Positions 1 through 6,052 of a DNA stretch of 6,105 bases are shown here, one piece after another; the stretch's first letter is position 1; every line of letters begins with the position of its first letter. This DNA comes from an uncultured Mycoplasma sp. (lineage in GTDB: Bacteria; Bacillota_I; Bacilli_A; Mycoplasmatales; Mycoplasmoidaceae): assembly GCA_947177535.1 (NCBI GenBank), contig CAMWUV010000037.1, positions 1 to 6,105 of the forward strand. Direction: 5' to 3'. The notes beneath the pieces were generated by a model, which was not told the DNA's origin, did not search any database, and was given only the letters and a program-made list of their open reading frames with translations. Made by a program: the position numbers and the translations under genes.

Positions 1-74
1 AATTAAAAGATTTAAAAATTTTTACAAAAGCAAAAGAAAGCTTAATAAAACTTTTTTATGGACTTGAATATTAG
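1..74 (+). CDS. C-terminal end of an unidentified plus-strand gene (partial)
   Basis: Reading from base 3, one frame is open from the window edge to a TAG at 72-74 and encodes a 23-residue tail ending in ..LIKLFYGLEY. This Lys-rich mix of charged and hydrophobic residues looks like a normal protein C-terminus. Frame 1 is closed by several TAA codons. Frame 2 stays open longer but gives a less protein-like sequence that runs through the hairpin. The stop codon lies at the loop of the terminator hairpin at 62-86, a compact arrangement that supports this frame. The fragment is too short to name a family, and the gene's existence is inferred mainly from the terminator that follows. Confidence 0.4.
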   Translation, partial: LKDLKIFTKAKESLIKLFYGLEY

Positions 75-97
75 TAATATTCAAGTTTTTATTTTTT
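62..97 (+). terminator. Rho-independent terminator of the upstream plus-strand gene
   Basis: An 11-bp perfect stem (62-72 with 76-86, left arm ACTTGAATATT) closes a 3-nt loop (AGT) and is followed by T5-A-T6 at 86-97. This is a canonical plus-strand intrinsic terminator. On the minus strand there is no T-run after the hairpin, so it should act poorly for the convergent gene ending at 89. The plus-strand T-tract doubles as the Lys-Lys-stop codons of that minus gene. Confidence 0.85.
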
Positions 98-400
98 GTT
101 AATAATACTTAAAAGGTGCTTTTCTAAATTTTTTGGACCACTAATTGTGGGAATAGGCGCTCTTTTATTTTTTAGTAGTTTTGGTCTGACTATTTTGTAA
201 GATATGTACTTATTGTTTATTAAACAAAATTTGTAGATTCTTCCAACTAAAAAATATTCATTTAAGTTTACTTTAAAATCTGAAATTTGAGATTCATTGC
301 AAATATATTTTTTATTTCTGTTTTCAGCAACAATATAATTTGGATGAATTTCGAGAATTTTACACTGAATTATTTTTTTGTTTTTAATCATAATATTCAT
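89..400 (-). CDS. Small S1-like (OB-fold) RNA-binding domain protein, putative
   Basis: This gene encodes 103 residues, starting at ATG 400-398 and ending at TAA 91-89; a second ATG at 391-389 would remove three residues. I see an S1/OB-like pattern. A first strand (KIIQCKILEI, about residues 8-17) is followed by a segment ending in SQISDF (about 37-42), where S1 domains have their 'HISEISD' stretch. Then come 'EYFLVGRIYKFCLI' (about 48-61), in the place of 'VGQEVKVKVL', and a strand ending near residue 71. The tail is basic and ends ISGPKNLEKHLLSIINKK, resembling the short amphipathic tail of small Firmicutes S1 proteins (YugI/CvfD, general stress protein 13 type). Such proteins bind RNA or ribosomes. 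The assignment rests on pattern only, and key aromatic S1 residues are not clearly conserved. It is divergent from the Nfu gene and shares its promoter region. Confidence 0.6.
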   Translation of the reverse strand: MNIMIKNKKIIQCKILEIHPNYIVAENRNKKYICNESQISDFKVNLNEYFLVGRIYKFCLINNKYISYKIVRPKLLKNKRAPIPTISGPKNLEKHLLSIINKK

Positions 401-412
401 TATTTTAATACT

Positions 413-422
413 ATTATATAAT
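413..422. promoter_or_regulatory. Symmetric bidirectional -10 element
   Basis: ATTATATAAT is a perfect 10-bp palindrome containing a consensus TATAAT on both strands: plus 417-422 and minus 418-413. The predicted start of transcription is about 428-429 on the plus strand, at the ATG of the Nfu gene. On the minus strand it is about 406, six bases before the ATG of the S1-like gene. No good -35 hexamer is visible on either side, which is common in mycoplasmas. No Shine-Dalgarno sequence precedes either ATG, consistent with leaderless or near-leaderless mRNAs. Confidence 0.65.
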
Positions 423-427
423 TGCTT

Positions 428-682
428 ATGAATAATAAAAATAATACAAGCAATATAGTTGAAGAAATAAAAGATGTAATTGATTCAATTAGATTTTACA
501 TAAACCAAGATGGTGGAGATTTAGAATTTGTTAGCTTTGACGAAAAAAAAGGAGAAGTAACAGTAAAAATTTTGGGTGAATGTATTGGTTGTGCTTTAAT
601 AGATGTTACTTATAAAGATGGATTAGAAACAATACTAAAAAACGAAGTAGAAGGAGTTAATTCTGTTTTAGTTATTGAATAA
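428..682 (+). CDS. Nfu-type (NifU C-terminal domain) iron-sulfur scaffold protein
   Basis: This 84-residue protein is essentially one Nfu domain. The helix IVEEIKDVIDSIRFYI (about residues 10-25) is followed by the hallmark QDGGDLEFV (27-35), strands around GEVTVKILG, then the cysteine pair C52-I-G-C55 and a helix DVTYKDGLETILKNEV. The family uses the CxxC pair, contributed by two subunits, to hold a [4Fe-4S] cluster for delivery to client proteins in the cytoplasm. The usual Pro after the second Cys is Ala here. I chose ATG 428 over an in-frame TTG at 422, because 422 is the last base of the likely -10 box. There is no Shine-Dalgarno, so translation is probably leaderless. The stop is 31 nt before tkt on the same strand, suggesting co-transcription. 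No cysteine desulfurase or other Fe-S assembly gene is visible in the window. Confidence 0.9.
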   Translation: MNNKNNTSNIVEEIKDVIDSIRFYINQDGGDLEFVSFDEKKGEVTVKILGECIGCALIDVTYKDGLETILKNEVEGVNSVLVIE

Positions 683-698
683 ATTAACTCAACATTAT

Positions 699-704
699 GA
701 GGAA
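699..704 (+). promoter_or_regulatory. Ribosome binding site deciding the tkt start
   Basis: GAGGAA at 699-704 lies 9 nt upstream of ATG 714. It selects this ATG over the in-frame TTG at 675, which would overlap the end of the Nfu gene and has no Shine-Dalgarno sequence. Confidence 0.75.
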
Positions 705-713
705 ATAAAAAAT

Positions 714-2729
714 ATGGGAAATAAAGAAAACAAAAATAATCGATTTGTTAATCTAACAATAGATACAATTAGAATACTTGGATGTGAGATGATTAGTGAG
801 GCAAACTCTGGACATCCTGGAATAGTTTTGGGTGCTGCTCCGATTTTATATACATTGTTTAAAAATCACTTTGTAGCTAACCCTGAAAAATCTTTTTTAA
901 ATAGAGATAGATTTGTTATGAGTGCAGGACATGGCAGTGCACTTTTATATGCTATTATGCATTTGGCTGGCTATGATATTTCTATTAATGATCTTAAAAA
1001 TTTTAGAAAAATTAATTCAAAAACAGCAGGACATCCTGAAAATATTTTAATAGATGGAATTGATGCTACTACAGGTCCTTTAGGCCAAGGAATTGGTGTC
1101 GCAGTTGGGATGGCAATAGCTGAAACAAAAATGAACCAGTTTTTTAAAAAATACAATTTAGTTAATTATCACACTTATTGTTTGTTTGGAGATGGTTGTT
1201 TTGAAGAGGGTGTTTCATATGAGGCTTTTTCAATAGCAGCAAAATACAAATTAAATAAGCTTATTTTTTTATATGATTCAAATGATGTTCAACTTGAAGG
1301 TAGAGTGTCAGATAGTACAATAACTGACAAGAAAAAATATTTTGAATCTCTAGGTTTAAATTATATAAAAGTCACAAATGGAAATGACTTTGAATCAATT
1401 AATAATGCAATAGAAGAAGCAAAAAAATCAACTGATAAACCATCAGTTATAGAAATAAAAACTAAGATAGGTTTTGCTTCATCTGTAGAAGATTCAAGTA
1501 AAGCTCATGGTTCACCATTAACTGAAGAACAAATTCAAGATTTAAAAAACAAATTAGAATATCATAATGATAAATTTGAAATTTCTAAAAATGCATATTT
1601 GGATTTTGAACAATTTAAAAAAAGAGGTTTAAAAGCAAAAGAAAGTTATGATGAAAAAGTAAAAAAAATAAAATCATCTGATCCAAATAAATATAAAGTT
1701 TTGGAAAATATTTTAAACAAGGAAATTTCTTTTGATAAAAAAGCTTTTAGTGATTATGAAAAAACAAAAGATTCAACTAGAAATATTTCAAACTATGTAT
1801 TATCAAAAATTGCTCAAATAAATCCTTTATTAACTTTATTATCTCCTGATATATCATCTTCAACAAAAATATCATATCCAAAAGGTGAAGTGTATTCTAG
1901 TGATAATAGACTTGGAATGAATATAAATTTAGGAGTTAGAGAATTTGCAATGGGTACTATTATTAATGGTATTTGTTCAACAGGTTTAAAAGCAATTGGA
2001 TCAACTTTTTTACCTTTTTCTGATTATTGTAAAAATGCTATTAGATTAGCAGCTATTTCTAAAAATCCAGGTGTTTTTGTATTTAGTCATGATTCTATTG
2101 CAGTTGGTGAAGATGGACCAACTCATCAAGCTGTTGAACAGATTTGAGGATTAAGATTAATTCCAAACCATTTTTTAATAAGACCTTGTAATTTAGATGA
2201 AACAATTAAAGCTTTTGAATATGCTTTGACTAATACTGAAAGCGTATTTTCTATTATTACTTCTAGACAAGAATTCAATTTACCAAAAGGTAATCCTGCA
2301 AAACTCTCAAGAGGTGCATATGTATTAAAATCTGATAGACAATCAATAGCAAATATTTTAGCTACAGGAAGTGAAGTTTCTTTAGCTTTGGAAGTAAGCA
2401 ATATTTTATCTACAAAATATAATATAAAAACAAATGTTATTTCAGTCCCTTGTGTTGAGTTGTTTTTAAAACAAATTGACCAGTATGAAAAATCAGTTTT
2501 AGGTTCTAATTTAGGTGTGAATAGAACAATTTCTATAGAATTTGGTATTTCACTACCATGAAGTCGATTTGCTTCAATTAGAATTGGTGTAAATCGTTTT
2601 GGATATTCTGGTAGTTTTGAAAGTATTTGTAAAAAAATGAAATTAACACCTGAAGATATTGCAGAAAAAATTAAAATATCTTTACCACCACTTAAAAAAG
2701 ATGAAATTCTTTTTACTGACAAAAAGTAA
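714..2729 (+). CDS. tkt: Transketolase (UGA read as Trp twice)
   Basis: Transketolase is the thiamine-diphosphate and Mg-dependent enzyme moving two-carbon ketol units between sugar phosphates in the non-oxidative pentose phosphate pathway, in the cytoplasm. The 671 residues match the usual family length (about 650-680). Visible motifs in the cofactor domain are SGHPG (32-36), AGHGS (71-75), TTGPLGQG (119-126) and GDG (159-161), completed by SNDVQLEG (189-196). In the pyrimidine-binding domain are GVREFAM (407-413) with the catalytic Glu E410, HDSIAVGEDGPTHQ (459-472), and the C-terminal-domain ATGSEV (550-555). In-frame TGA codons at 2145-2147 (residue 478) and 2559-2561 (residue 616) must be read as Trp. 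The second, in LPWSRFA, falls where relatives have the WYKYVG/WHKYVG Trp. There are no UGG codons. The gene follows the Nfu gene closely and is probably in the same transcript. Confidence 0.97.
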
Positions 2730-2757
2730 TTTTTAATTTAAATTTCCTTTTTTATTT

Positions 2758-2803
2758 TTTAAATAAACTATTTATATATAAAATATTAAGTAGTTTATTT
2801 TAA
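2758..2803 (+). terminator. Possible AT-rich terminator hairpin after tkt
   Basis: AAATAAACTA (2761-2770) pairs perfectly with TAGTTTATTT (2791-2800), giving a 10-bp stem with a 20-nt loop; one mismatch further out allows two more pairs. The loop contains its own 12-nt palindrome, TTTATATATAAA (2771-2782). The stem has a single G-C pair and the following T-tract is broken, so termination may be weak. It is the only termination-like structure between tkt and pyk. Confidence 0.45.
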
Positions 2804-2827
2804 TAAATTTTTATTAGATATTAAGGA
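2779..2827 (+). promoter_or_regulatory. Candidate pyk promoter and ribosome binding site
   Basis: TAAAAT at 2779-2784 matches the -10 consensus at five of six positions and would start RNA near 2791. Other AT-rich choices exist in this spacer, so the promoter position is uncertain. The Shine-Dalgarno AAGGA at 2823-2827 is clearer. It sits 10 nt before ATG 2838, and the alternative ATG at 2847 would be too far away at 19 nt. Confidence 0.4.
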
Positions 2828-2837
2828 TTAATTAAGT

Positions 2838-4331
2838 ATGAAAATAATGAAAAAAACAAAAATAATTGCTACTTTAGGACCTTCTGTAACAGGAAAAATT
2901 TTTTCTTTATCTGAATTTGAAAAACCAGAAAATAAACATTTAATTGAAACTGCTAAAAAAAAATTAGCTAAATTGTTTGATTATGGTGTCAATGCTGTAA
3001 GATTCAATTTTTCACATGGTGATTATGAAGAACAAATAATTAGATTAAAACTTGTAAGAGAGGTTGCAGAGCAAAAAAATCTAAATATTGCAACAATATT
3101 AGATACAAAAGGTCCAGAAATTCGTGTTTATAAATTAAAAAATAAAGAAATTGAAATTCCTTCAGATGTAAAAGTTACTATTCATTCAATTGATAAAGTT
3201 GAAGGTGATGGGCTAACTTTTTCTGTGTGTGATTCAACTGGTACATATAATATGGCAAAGGATGTCAAAATTGGTGACACTATCTTTGTTGATGATGGTA
3301 AATTAGATTTAATTGTGGACTATGTCAATGTTGAAAAAGGTATTATAGAAGCAATATCTAGAAATTCATGAACTGTAAAAGAAAATAAAAGAATTAATTT
3401 ACCAAATGCAAATTATTCTATTCCTTTTATGTCTGAGAAAGATAAAAATGATATTATTTTTGCAGTTAAAAATAATTTTGATTATATTGCAGCTTCTTTT
3501 GTTAATTCACCAAGAGATGTAAGAGAAATTAGACAAATTTTACAACAAAATGGTGGAGAACACATTCAAATAATTTCAAAAATAGAGACTATGGCAGGAG
3601 TTAGATTGCTAGATGAAATAGTTGAAGAATCAGATTCTATTATGGTTGCTAGAGGAGATTTAGGATTAGAAGTTCCATATTATGATGTTCCAACATTAGA
3701 AAAATATATGATTAAAATTTGTCGTCATAAAGGTAAAACTGTTATTGTGGCAACTCAAATGTTAGATTCATTAGAAACAAAAATTCAACCAACAAGAGCT
3801 GAAGTTACTGATGTATTTTTTGCAGTGGAAAGAGGTACTGACTGTACAATGTTATCTGGTGAAACAGCCAATGGCTTGTATCCAGAAAATACAGTTAATG
3901 TTATGTCAAATATAAACATTTCTTCTGAAAATTTTTTTGATTATGGTAGAGCAATAGATGTTTATTTTAAAGAATCACCTTTTTATAATGAAAAAGAGGG
4001 AAAATTAGCAATTAAAATCGCTAGACTTGTAGCACCAAAAAGAATAATAGATAATCAAGGATTTCATTATTCATCAATTGTAGTGTTTGGAAATAATACT
4101 AGATTAATTGAAGCGTTATCAAATATTAGATGTGCTGCTCCTATATTTTTTGTTACAGACAAAAAAGAATATGCAACAAAATTTGGTTTAAATTATGGTG
4201 TTTTTGTTAAAGTTGTAAATGATATAACAACTGCTATTGAAAATAAACACGAAATTATTAAAGAAATCAATGAATCACTACCTGAAGAAAAAAGAACAGT
4301 AGTAATTGTTAATGATTCAATAGATAGATAG
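2838..4331 (+). CDS. pyk: Pyruvate kinase
   Basis: Pyruvate kinase converts phosphoenolpyruvate and ADP to pyruvate and ATP, the last step of glycolysis and a main ATP source in fermenting mollicutes. The 497-residue product shows TKIIATLGPS (7-16), VRFNFSHGD (54-62; R55, N57, H60), ILDTKGPEIR (87-96), IISKIET (245-251; K248, E250), MVARGDLG (269-276; D274), VATQMLDS (304-311), PTRAEVTDV (318-326) and MLSGETANG (338-346). The catalytic and metal-binding set is therefore complete. A TGA at 3369-3371 encodes W178, near the return from the B domain to the barrel. The N-terminus has about 20 extra residues between GPS and the NFSHGD strand compared with Bacillus-type enzymes. The regulatory C-terminal domain ends early at VVIVNDSIDR, without the usual final Gly-rich GxTN segment or any PEP-utilizer domain. 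It is probably transcribed alone: a hairpin precedes it and a strong terminator follows. Confidence 0.97.
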
Positions 4332-4356
4332 AAAATTTTATTAATTAATTTATATG

Positions 4357-4391
4357 AAGTATTAGATTATTCTAATACTTTTTTATTTTTT
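4357..4391 (+). terminator. Rho-independent terminator of pyk
   Basis: A perfect 10-bp stem, AAGTATTAGA (4357-4366) with TCTAATACTT (4371-4380), has a TTAT tetraloop and is followed by T4-A-T6 (4381-4391). It lies 25 nt after the pyk TAG. Confidence 0.88.
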
Positions 4392-4402
4392 ATATAAAAG
4401 TT

Positions 4403-4436
4403 ATCTGTTAAGTAAAAATACTTAACAGATTTTTAT
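4403..4436 (+). terminator. Second hairpin: backup terminator or rpsP leader structure
   Basis: ATCTGTTAAGTA (4403-4414) pairs perfectly over 12 bp with TACTTAACAGAT (4419-4430) around an AAAA loop. The tract TTTTATT follows. It stands 22 nt after the pyk terminator stem. It may be a tandem backup terminator. Because TATAAA (4393-4398) lies just upstream and could start RNA near 4405, it could instead be a hairpin at the 5' end of an rpsP transcript. Confidence 0.65.
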
Positions 4437-4477
4437 TAAATTTTTATATAATATATTTTGTAATATTTTTATAGGAG
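4422..4477 (+). promoter_or_regulatory. Promoter and ribosome binding site of rpsP-trmD-rplS
   Basis: A consensus -10 TATAAT is at 4447-4452, with the start expected near 4459. A -35-like TTAACA (4422-4427) lies in the right arm of the preceding hairpin at a long 19-bp spacing; an overlapping TATATA at 4445-4450 would give 17 bp. The Shine-Dalgarno AGGAG (4473-4477) is 6 nt before ATG 4484. The leader would be about 25 nt. Confidence 0.6.
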
Positions 4478-4483
4478 TAATAC

Positions 4484-4867
4484 ATGGTAAAAATCAGACT
4501 AACAAGATTAGGTAGACATAAATTACCTTATTTTAGAATGATTGCAATAGATTCAAGATCTAGAAGAGATGGAGCATATATTAAACAAGTTGGAACTTAT
4601 GAACCTTTGAGTGGAAAAGTAACAATTAATGAAGAAGATGTTTTGTTGTTACTTAACCAAGGTGCTCAACCAACTGATACTGTAAAAAATTTCTTGAAAC
4701 AAAAAGGTATTTGAAAGAAATTTATGGATTCAAAATTGAATAACAAGAAAACCAAACCTAAAATTGAAAAGAAACCTGCTAAAAAAGCAGTTAGTAAATT
4801 TACAACTTCATCTAAAAAAACAGCAAGTGTTTCTAAACCAGCAGTTAAAAAAACTACAAAAAAATAA
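4484..4867 (+). CDS. rpsP: 30S ribosomal protein S16 with Lys-rich C-terminal tail
   Basis: S16 is a small-subunit protein that binds 16S rRNA during assembly of the 5' domain. The conserved core is MVKIRLTRLGRHKLPYFRM, then IDSRSRRDGAYIKQVGTYEP, then the PTDTVKNFLKQKGI helix (63-76). A TGA at 4712-4714 encodes W77. With a standard code the protein would appear to end at 76 residues; reading through continues the family helix as KKFMDSK and reaches TAA at 4865-4867, for 127 residues. Typical S16 is 80-90 residues. The extra 43 residues (85-127) contain 16 lysines plus Ala, Ser, Thr and Pro, and look disordered and basic. The gene has the best promoter and a strong Shine-Dalgarno, and heads a three-gene operon. 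Only one base separates its stop from the trmD start, implying translational coupling. rimM, usually next, is missing. Confidence 0.97.
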
Positions 4868-4868
4868 A

Positions 4869-5588
4869 ATGAAAATAACTGTTTTGTCACTTTTTGAAAA
4901 TTTTTTTAATGAGTTTTTAAAAACATCAATCATAAAAAGAGCTATTGATAAAAAAATAATTGAGATTGAAATAATAAATTTTAGAAATTTTTCAAAAAAT
5001 AAACATTCAAAAGTTGATGATATTCCATATGGTGGTGGGCCTGGAATGGTTCTTGCACTTCAACCTATTGTTGATGCAATTAATTTTTATAAAAAATCAA
5101 ATAGTATAGTTGTTTTGTTAACACCATCTGGAACTGTTTATAATCAGAATGTTGCTTTTGAATTAAAAAATTATGATCATTTAATTTTGATATCAGGTCA
5201 TTATGAAGGATTTGATGAAAGAATTATAAATTATATTAATTTAGAAATTTCGATAGGAGATTATGTATTAACAGGTGGAGAAATTCCTGCAATGGTAATA
5301 ATTGATTCAGTTGCTAGATTAATACCTGGTGTAATTACTGCAGATAGTTTGAAATCTGAATCATTTGAAAAAAATCTTTTGGACTACCCAAATTACACAA
5401 AACCGCAAAATTTTAATGGATATAAAGTACCAAATGTTTTGCTAAGTGGTAATCACAAGCAAATATCAGAAAATAGATATCAATGGCAATTAGAAAAAAC
5501 AAAAAGAAATAGAATGGATTTATTTAATAAATGTAAAAATAGGGAGGAAAATGTATGAGTGAAAAAATGACAAATGAACAAATTTTAA
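4869..5588 (+). CDS. trmD: tRNA (guanine-37-N1)-methyltransferase, extended by two UGA-Trp codons
   Basis: TrmD transfers a methyl group from S-adenosylmethionine to N1 of G37 in tRNAs, preventing +1 frameshifting. The knotted SPOUT fold motifs are present: [11 protein letters not shown] (50-60), LLTPSG (83-88), [12 protein letters not shown] (108-119), [15 protein letters not shown] (128-142), VARLIPGV (148-155), [10 protein letters not shown] (170-179) and [10 protein letters not shown] (187-196). The catalytic Asp of the family's DSF motif aligns with E164 (SESF). The ATG at 4869 starts right after the rpsP stop; no Shine-Dalgarno is visible. A standard code would end the gene at TGA 5556-5558 (229 residues). 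With UGA as Trp it continues WVKKWQMNKF to TAA 5586-5588, giving 239 residues and a 34-nt overlap with rplS. W206 is a TGG, the only UGG-encoded Trp in the window's identified genes. Confidence 0.94.
5542..5547 (+). promoter_or_regulatory. Strong ribosome binding site of rplS, inside trmD
   Basis: GGGAGG, in a purine run 5541-5550, is the strongest Shine-Dalgarno in the window. It lies 7 nt before ATG 5555. A closer ATG at 5551 is out of frame with L19, and the in-frame ATG at 5567 is 19 nt away, so 5555 is the start. Confidence 0.85.
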
Positions 5589-6010
5589 ATTATGTTCAAA
5601 GTAAACAAATTAGAAAAGATATTCCTAATTTTAAAGCTGGTGATTCTGTTATTGTTCATAATAAAATAATTGAAAATAACAAAAGTAGAATTCAAAAATT
5701 TGAAGGTGTTGTAATAAGAAGAAGGGGAAGTGGAATTTCTGAAACAATGATTGTTAGAAAAGAAAGTTCAGGAATTGGAGTTGAAAGAACTTTTCAATTA
5801 CACTCTCCACAAATTGAAAAAATTGAAGTAATTAGATATGGTAAAGTAAGAAGAGCATTTTTATCTTATCTAAGAGATCGTTCAGGCAAATCTGCAAGAA
5901 TTAAAGAAAGAAAAATTTCTGCTAAACAAAAATCTTCTAATATTAAAAAACCTTCTATAAGCAGTTCAAAATCAAGTGCTAAAGCAAAAGGTACTAGCAA
6001 ATTAAAATAA
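5555..6010 (+). CDS. rplS: 50S ribosomal protein L19 with Ser/Lys-rich C-terminal tail
   Basis: L19 is a large-subunit protein located at the interface between the subunits. The signature [18 protein letters not shown] (48-65), then [19 protein letters not shown] (67-85) and [33 protein letters not shown] (87-119) cover the whole family core. Typical L19 is about 115 residues. Here 151 residues end in a tail (about 120-151) made mostly of Ser and Lys with some Ala. There is no TGA codon in frame, and the stop is TAA 6008-6010. The start overlaps trmD: ATG 5555 and TGA 5556-5558 form ATGA, the common coupling signal. UGA is sense here, so trmD ribosomes should pass the start and stop at 5588. 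The stop codon lies within the left arm of the terminator repeat. Confidence 0.97.
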   Translation: MSEKMTNEQILNYVQSKQIRKDIPNFKAGDSVIVHNKIIENNKSRIQKFEGVVIRRRGSGISETMIVRKESSGIGVERTFQLHSPQIEKIEVIRYGKVRRAFLSYLRDRSGKSARIKERKISAKQKSSNIKKPSISSSKSSAKAKGTSKLK

Positions 6011-6052
6011 AATAAAAAAATAGAAATCAATTTCTATTTTTTTATTTTATTT
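6005..6052. terminator. Perfect 22-bp inverted repeat, probable bidirectional terminator
   Basis: Bases 6005-6026 pair without mismatch with 6031-6052 around a TCAA loop. Only one pair (6023/6034) is G-C. The U-run (T7 at 6037-6043) is part of the 3' arm, and the reverse strand has the same arrangement, so it can terminate in both directions. The left arm includes the rplS stop codon, and the right arm abuts the stop of a possible convergent gene at 6051-6053. Confidence 0.8.

Noticed and set aside
422..427. TTG start for the Nfu gene at 422
   Set aside because: It overlaps the last base of the likely -10 box, so it would not be transcribed; ATG 428 fits the predicted transcript start.
675..713. 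TTG start for tkt at 675
   Set aside because: It would overlap the Nfu gene, has no Shine-Dalgarno, and the segment has no family similarity; ATG 714 has GAGGAA at good spacing.
971..1156. 61-codon minus-strand open frame inside tkt
   Set aside because: Antisense to the conserved TPP-binding region of tkt; no start signals and no recognisable product.
2145..2147. tkt as a frameshifted or split pseudogene
   Set aside because: Reading TGA as Trp restores one uninterrupted full-length frame, and the same holds for pyk and rpsP, so this is the genetic code and not decay.
2126..2722. 198-codon minus-strand open frame opposite the 3' part of tkt
   Set aside because: It lies wholly antisense to strongly conserved transketolase sequence, has no Shine-Dalgarno or promoter, and its protein resembles no family I know; it is a shadow of tkt codon use.
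2771..2782. TTTATATATAAA palindrome as an operator
   Set aside because: A 12-bp all-A/T palindrome is easily produced by chance at this base composition, and it lies in the loop of a larger hairpin; there is no repeat elsewhere to support a regulator site.
4764..4868. Upstream extension of the trmD frame
   Set aside because: It overlaps the real S16 tail in another frame and gives a low-complexity Lys/Gln/Leu sequence; TrmD homology begins at MKITVLSLF, at ATG 4869.
4666..4890. 74-codon minus-strand open frame over the rpsP tail
   Set aside because: It is the complement of the Lys-rich S16 tail, which gives a Phe/Leu-rich pseudo-membrane sequence; an artefact of base composition.
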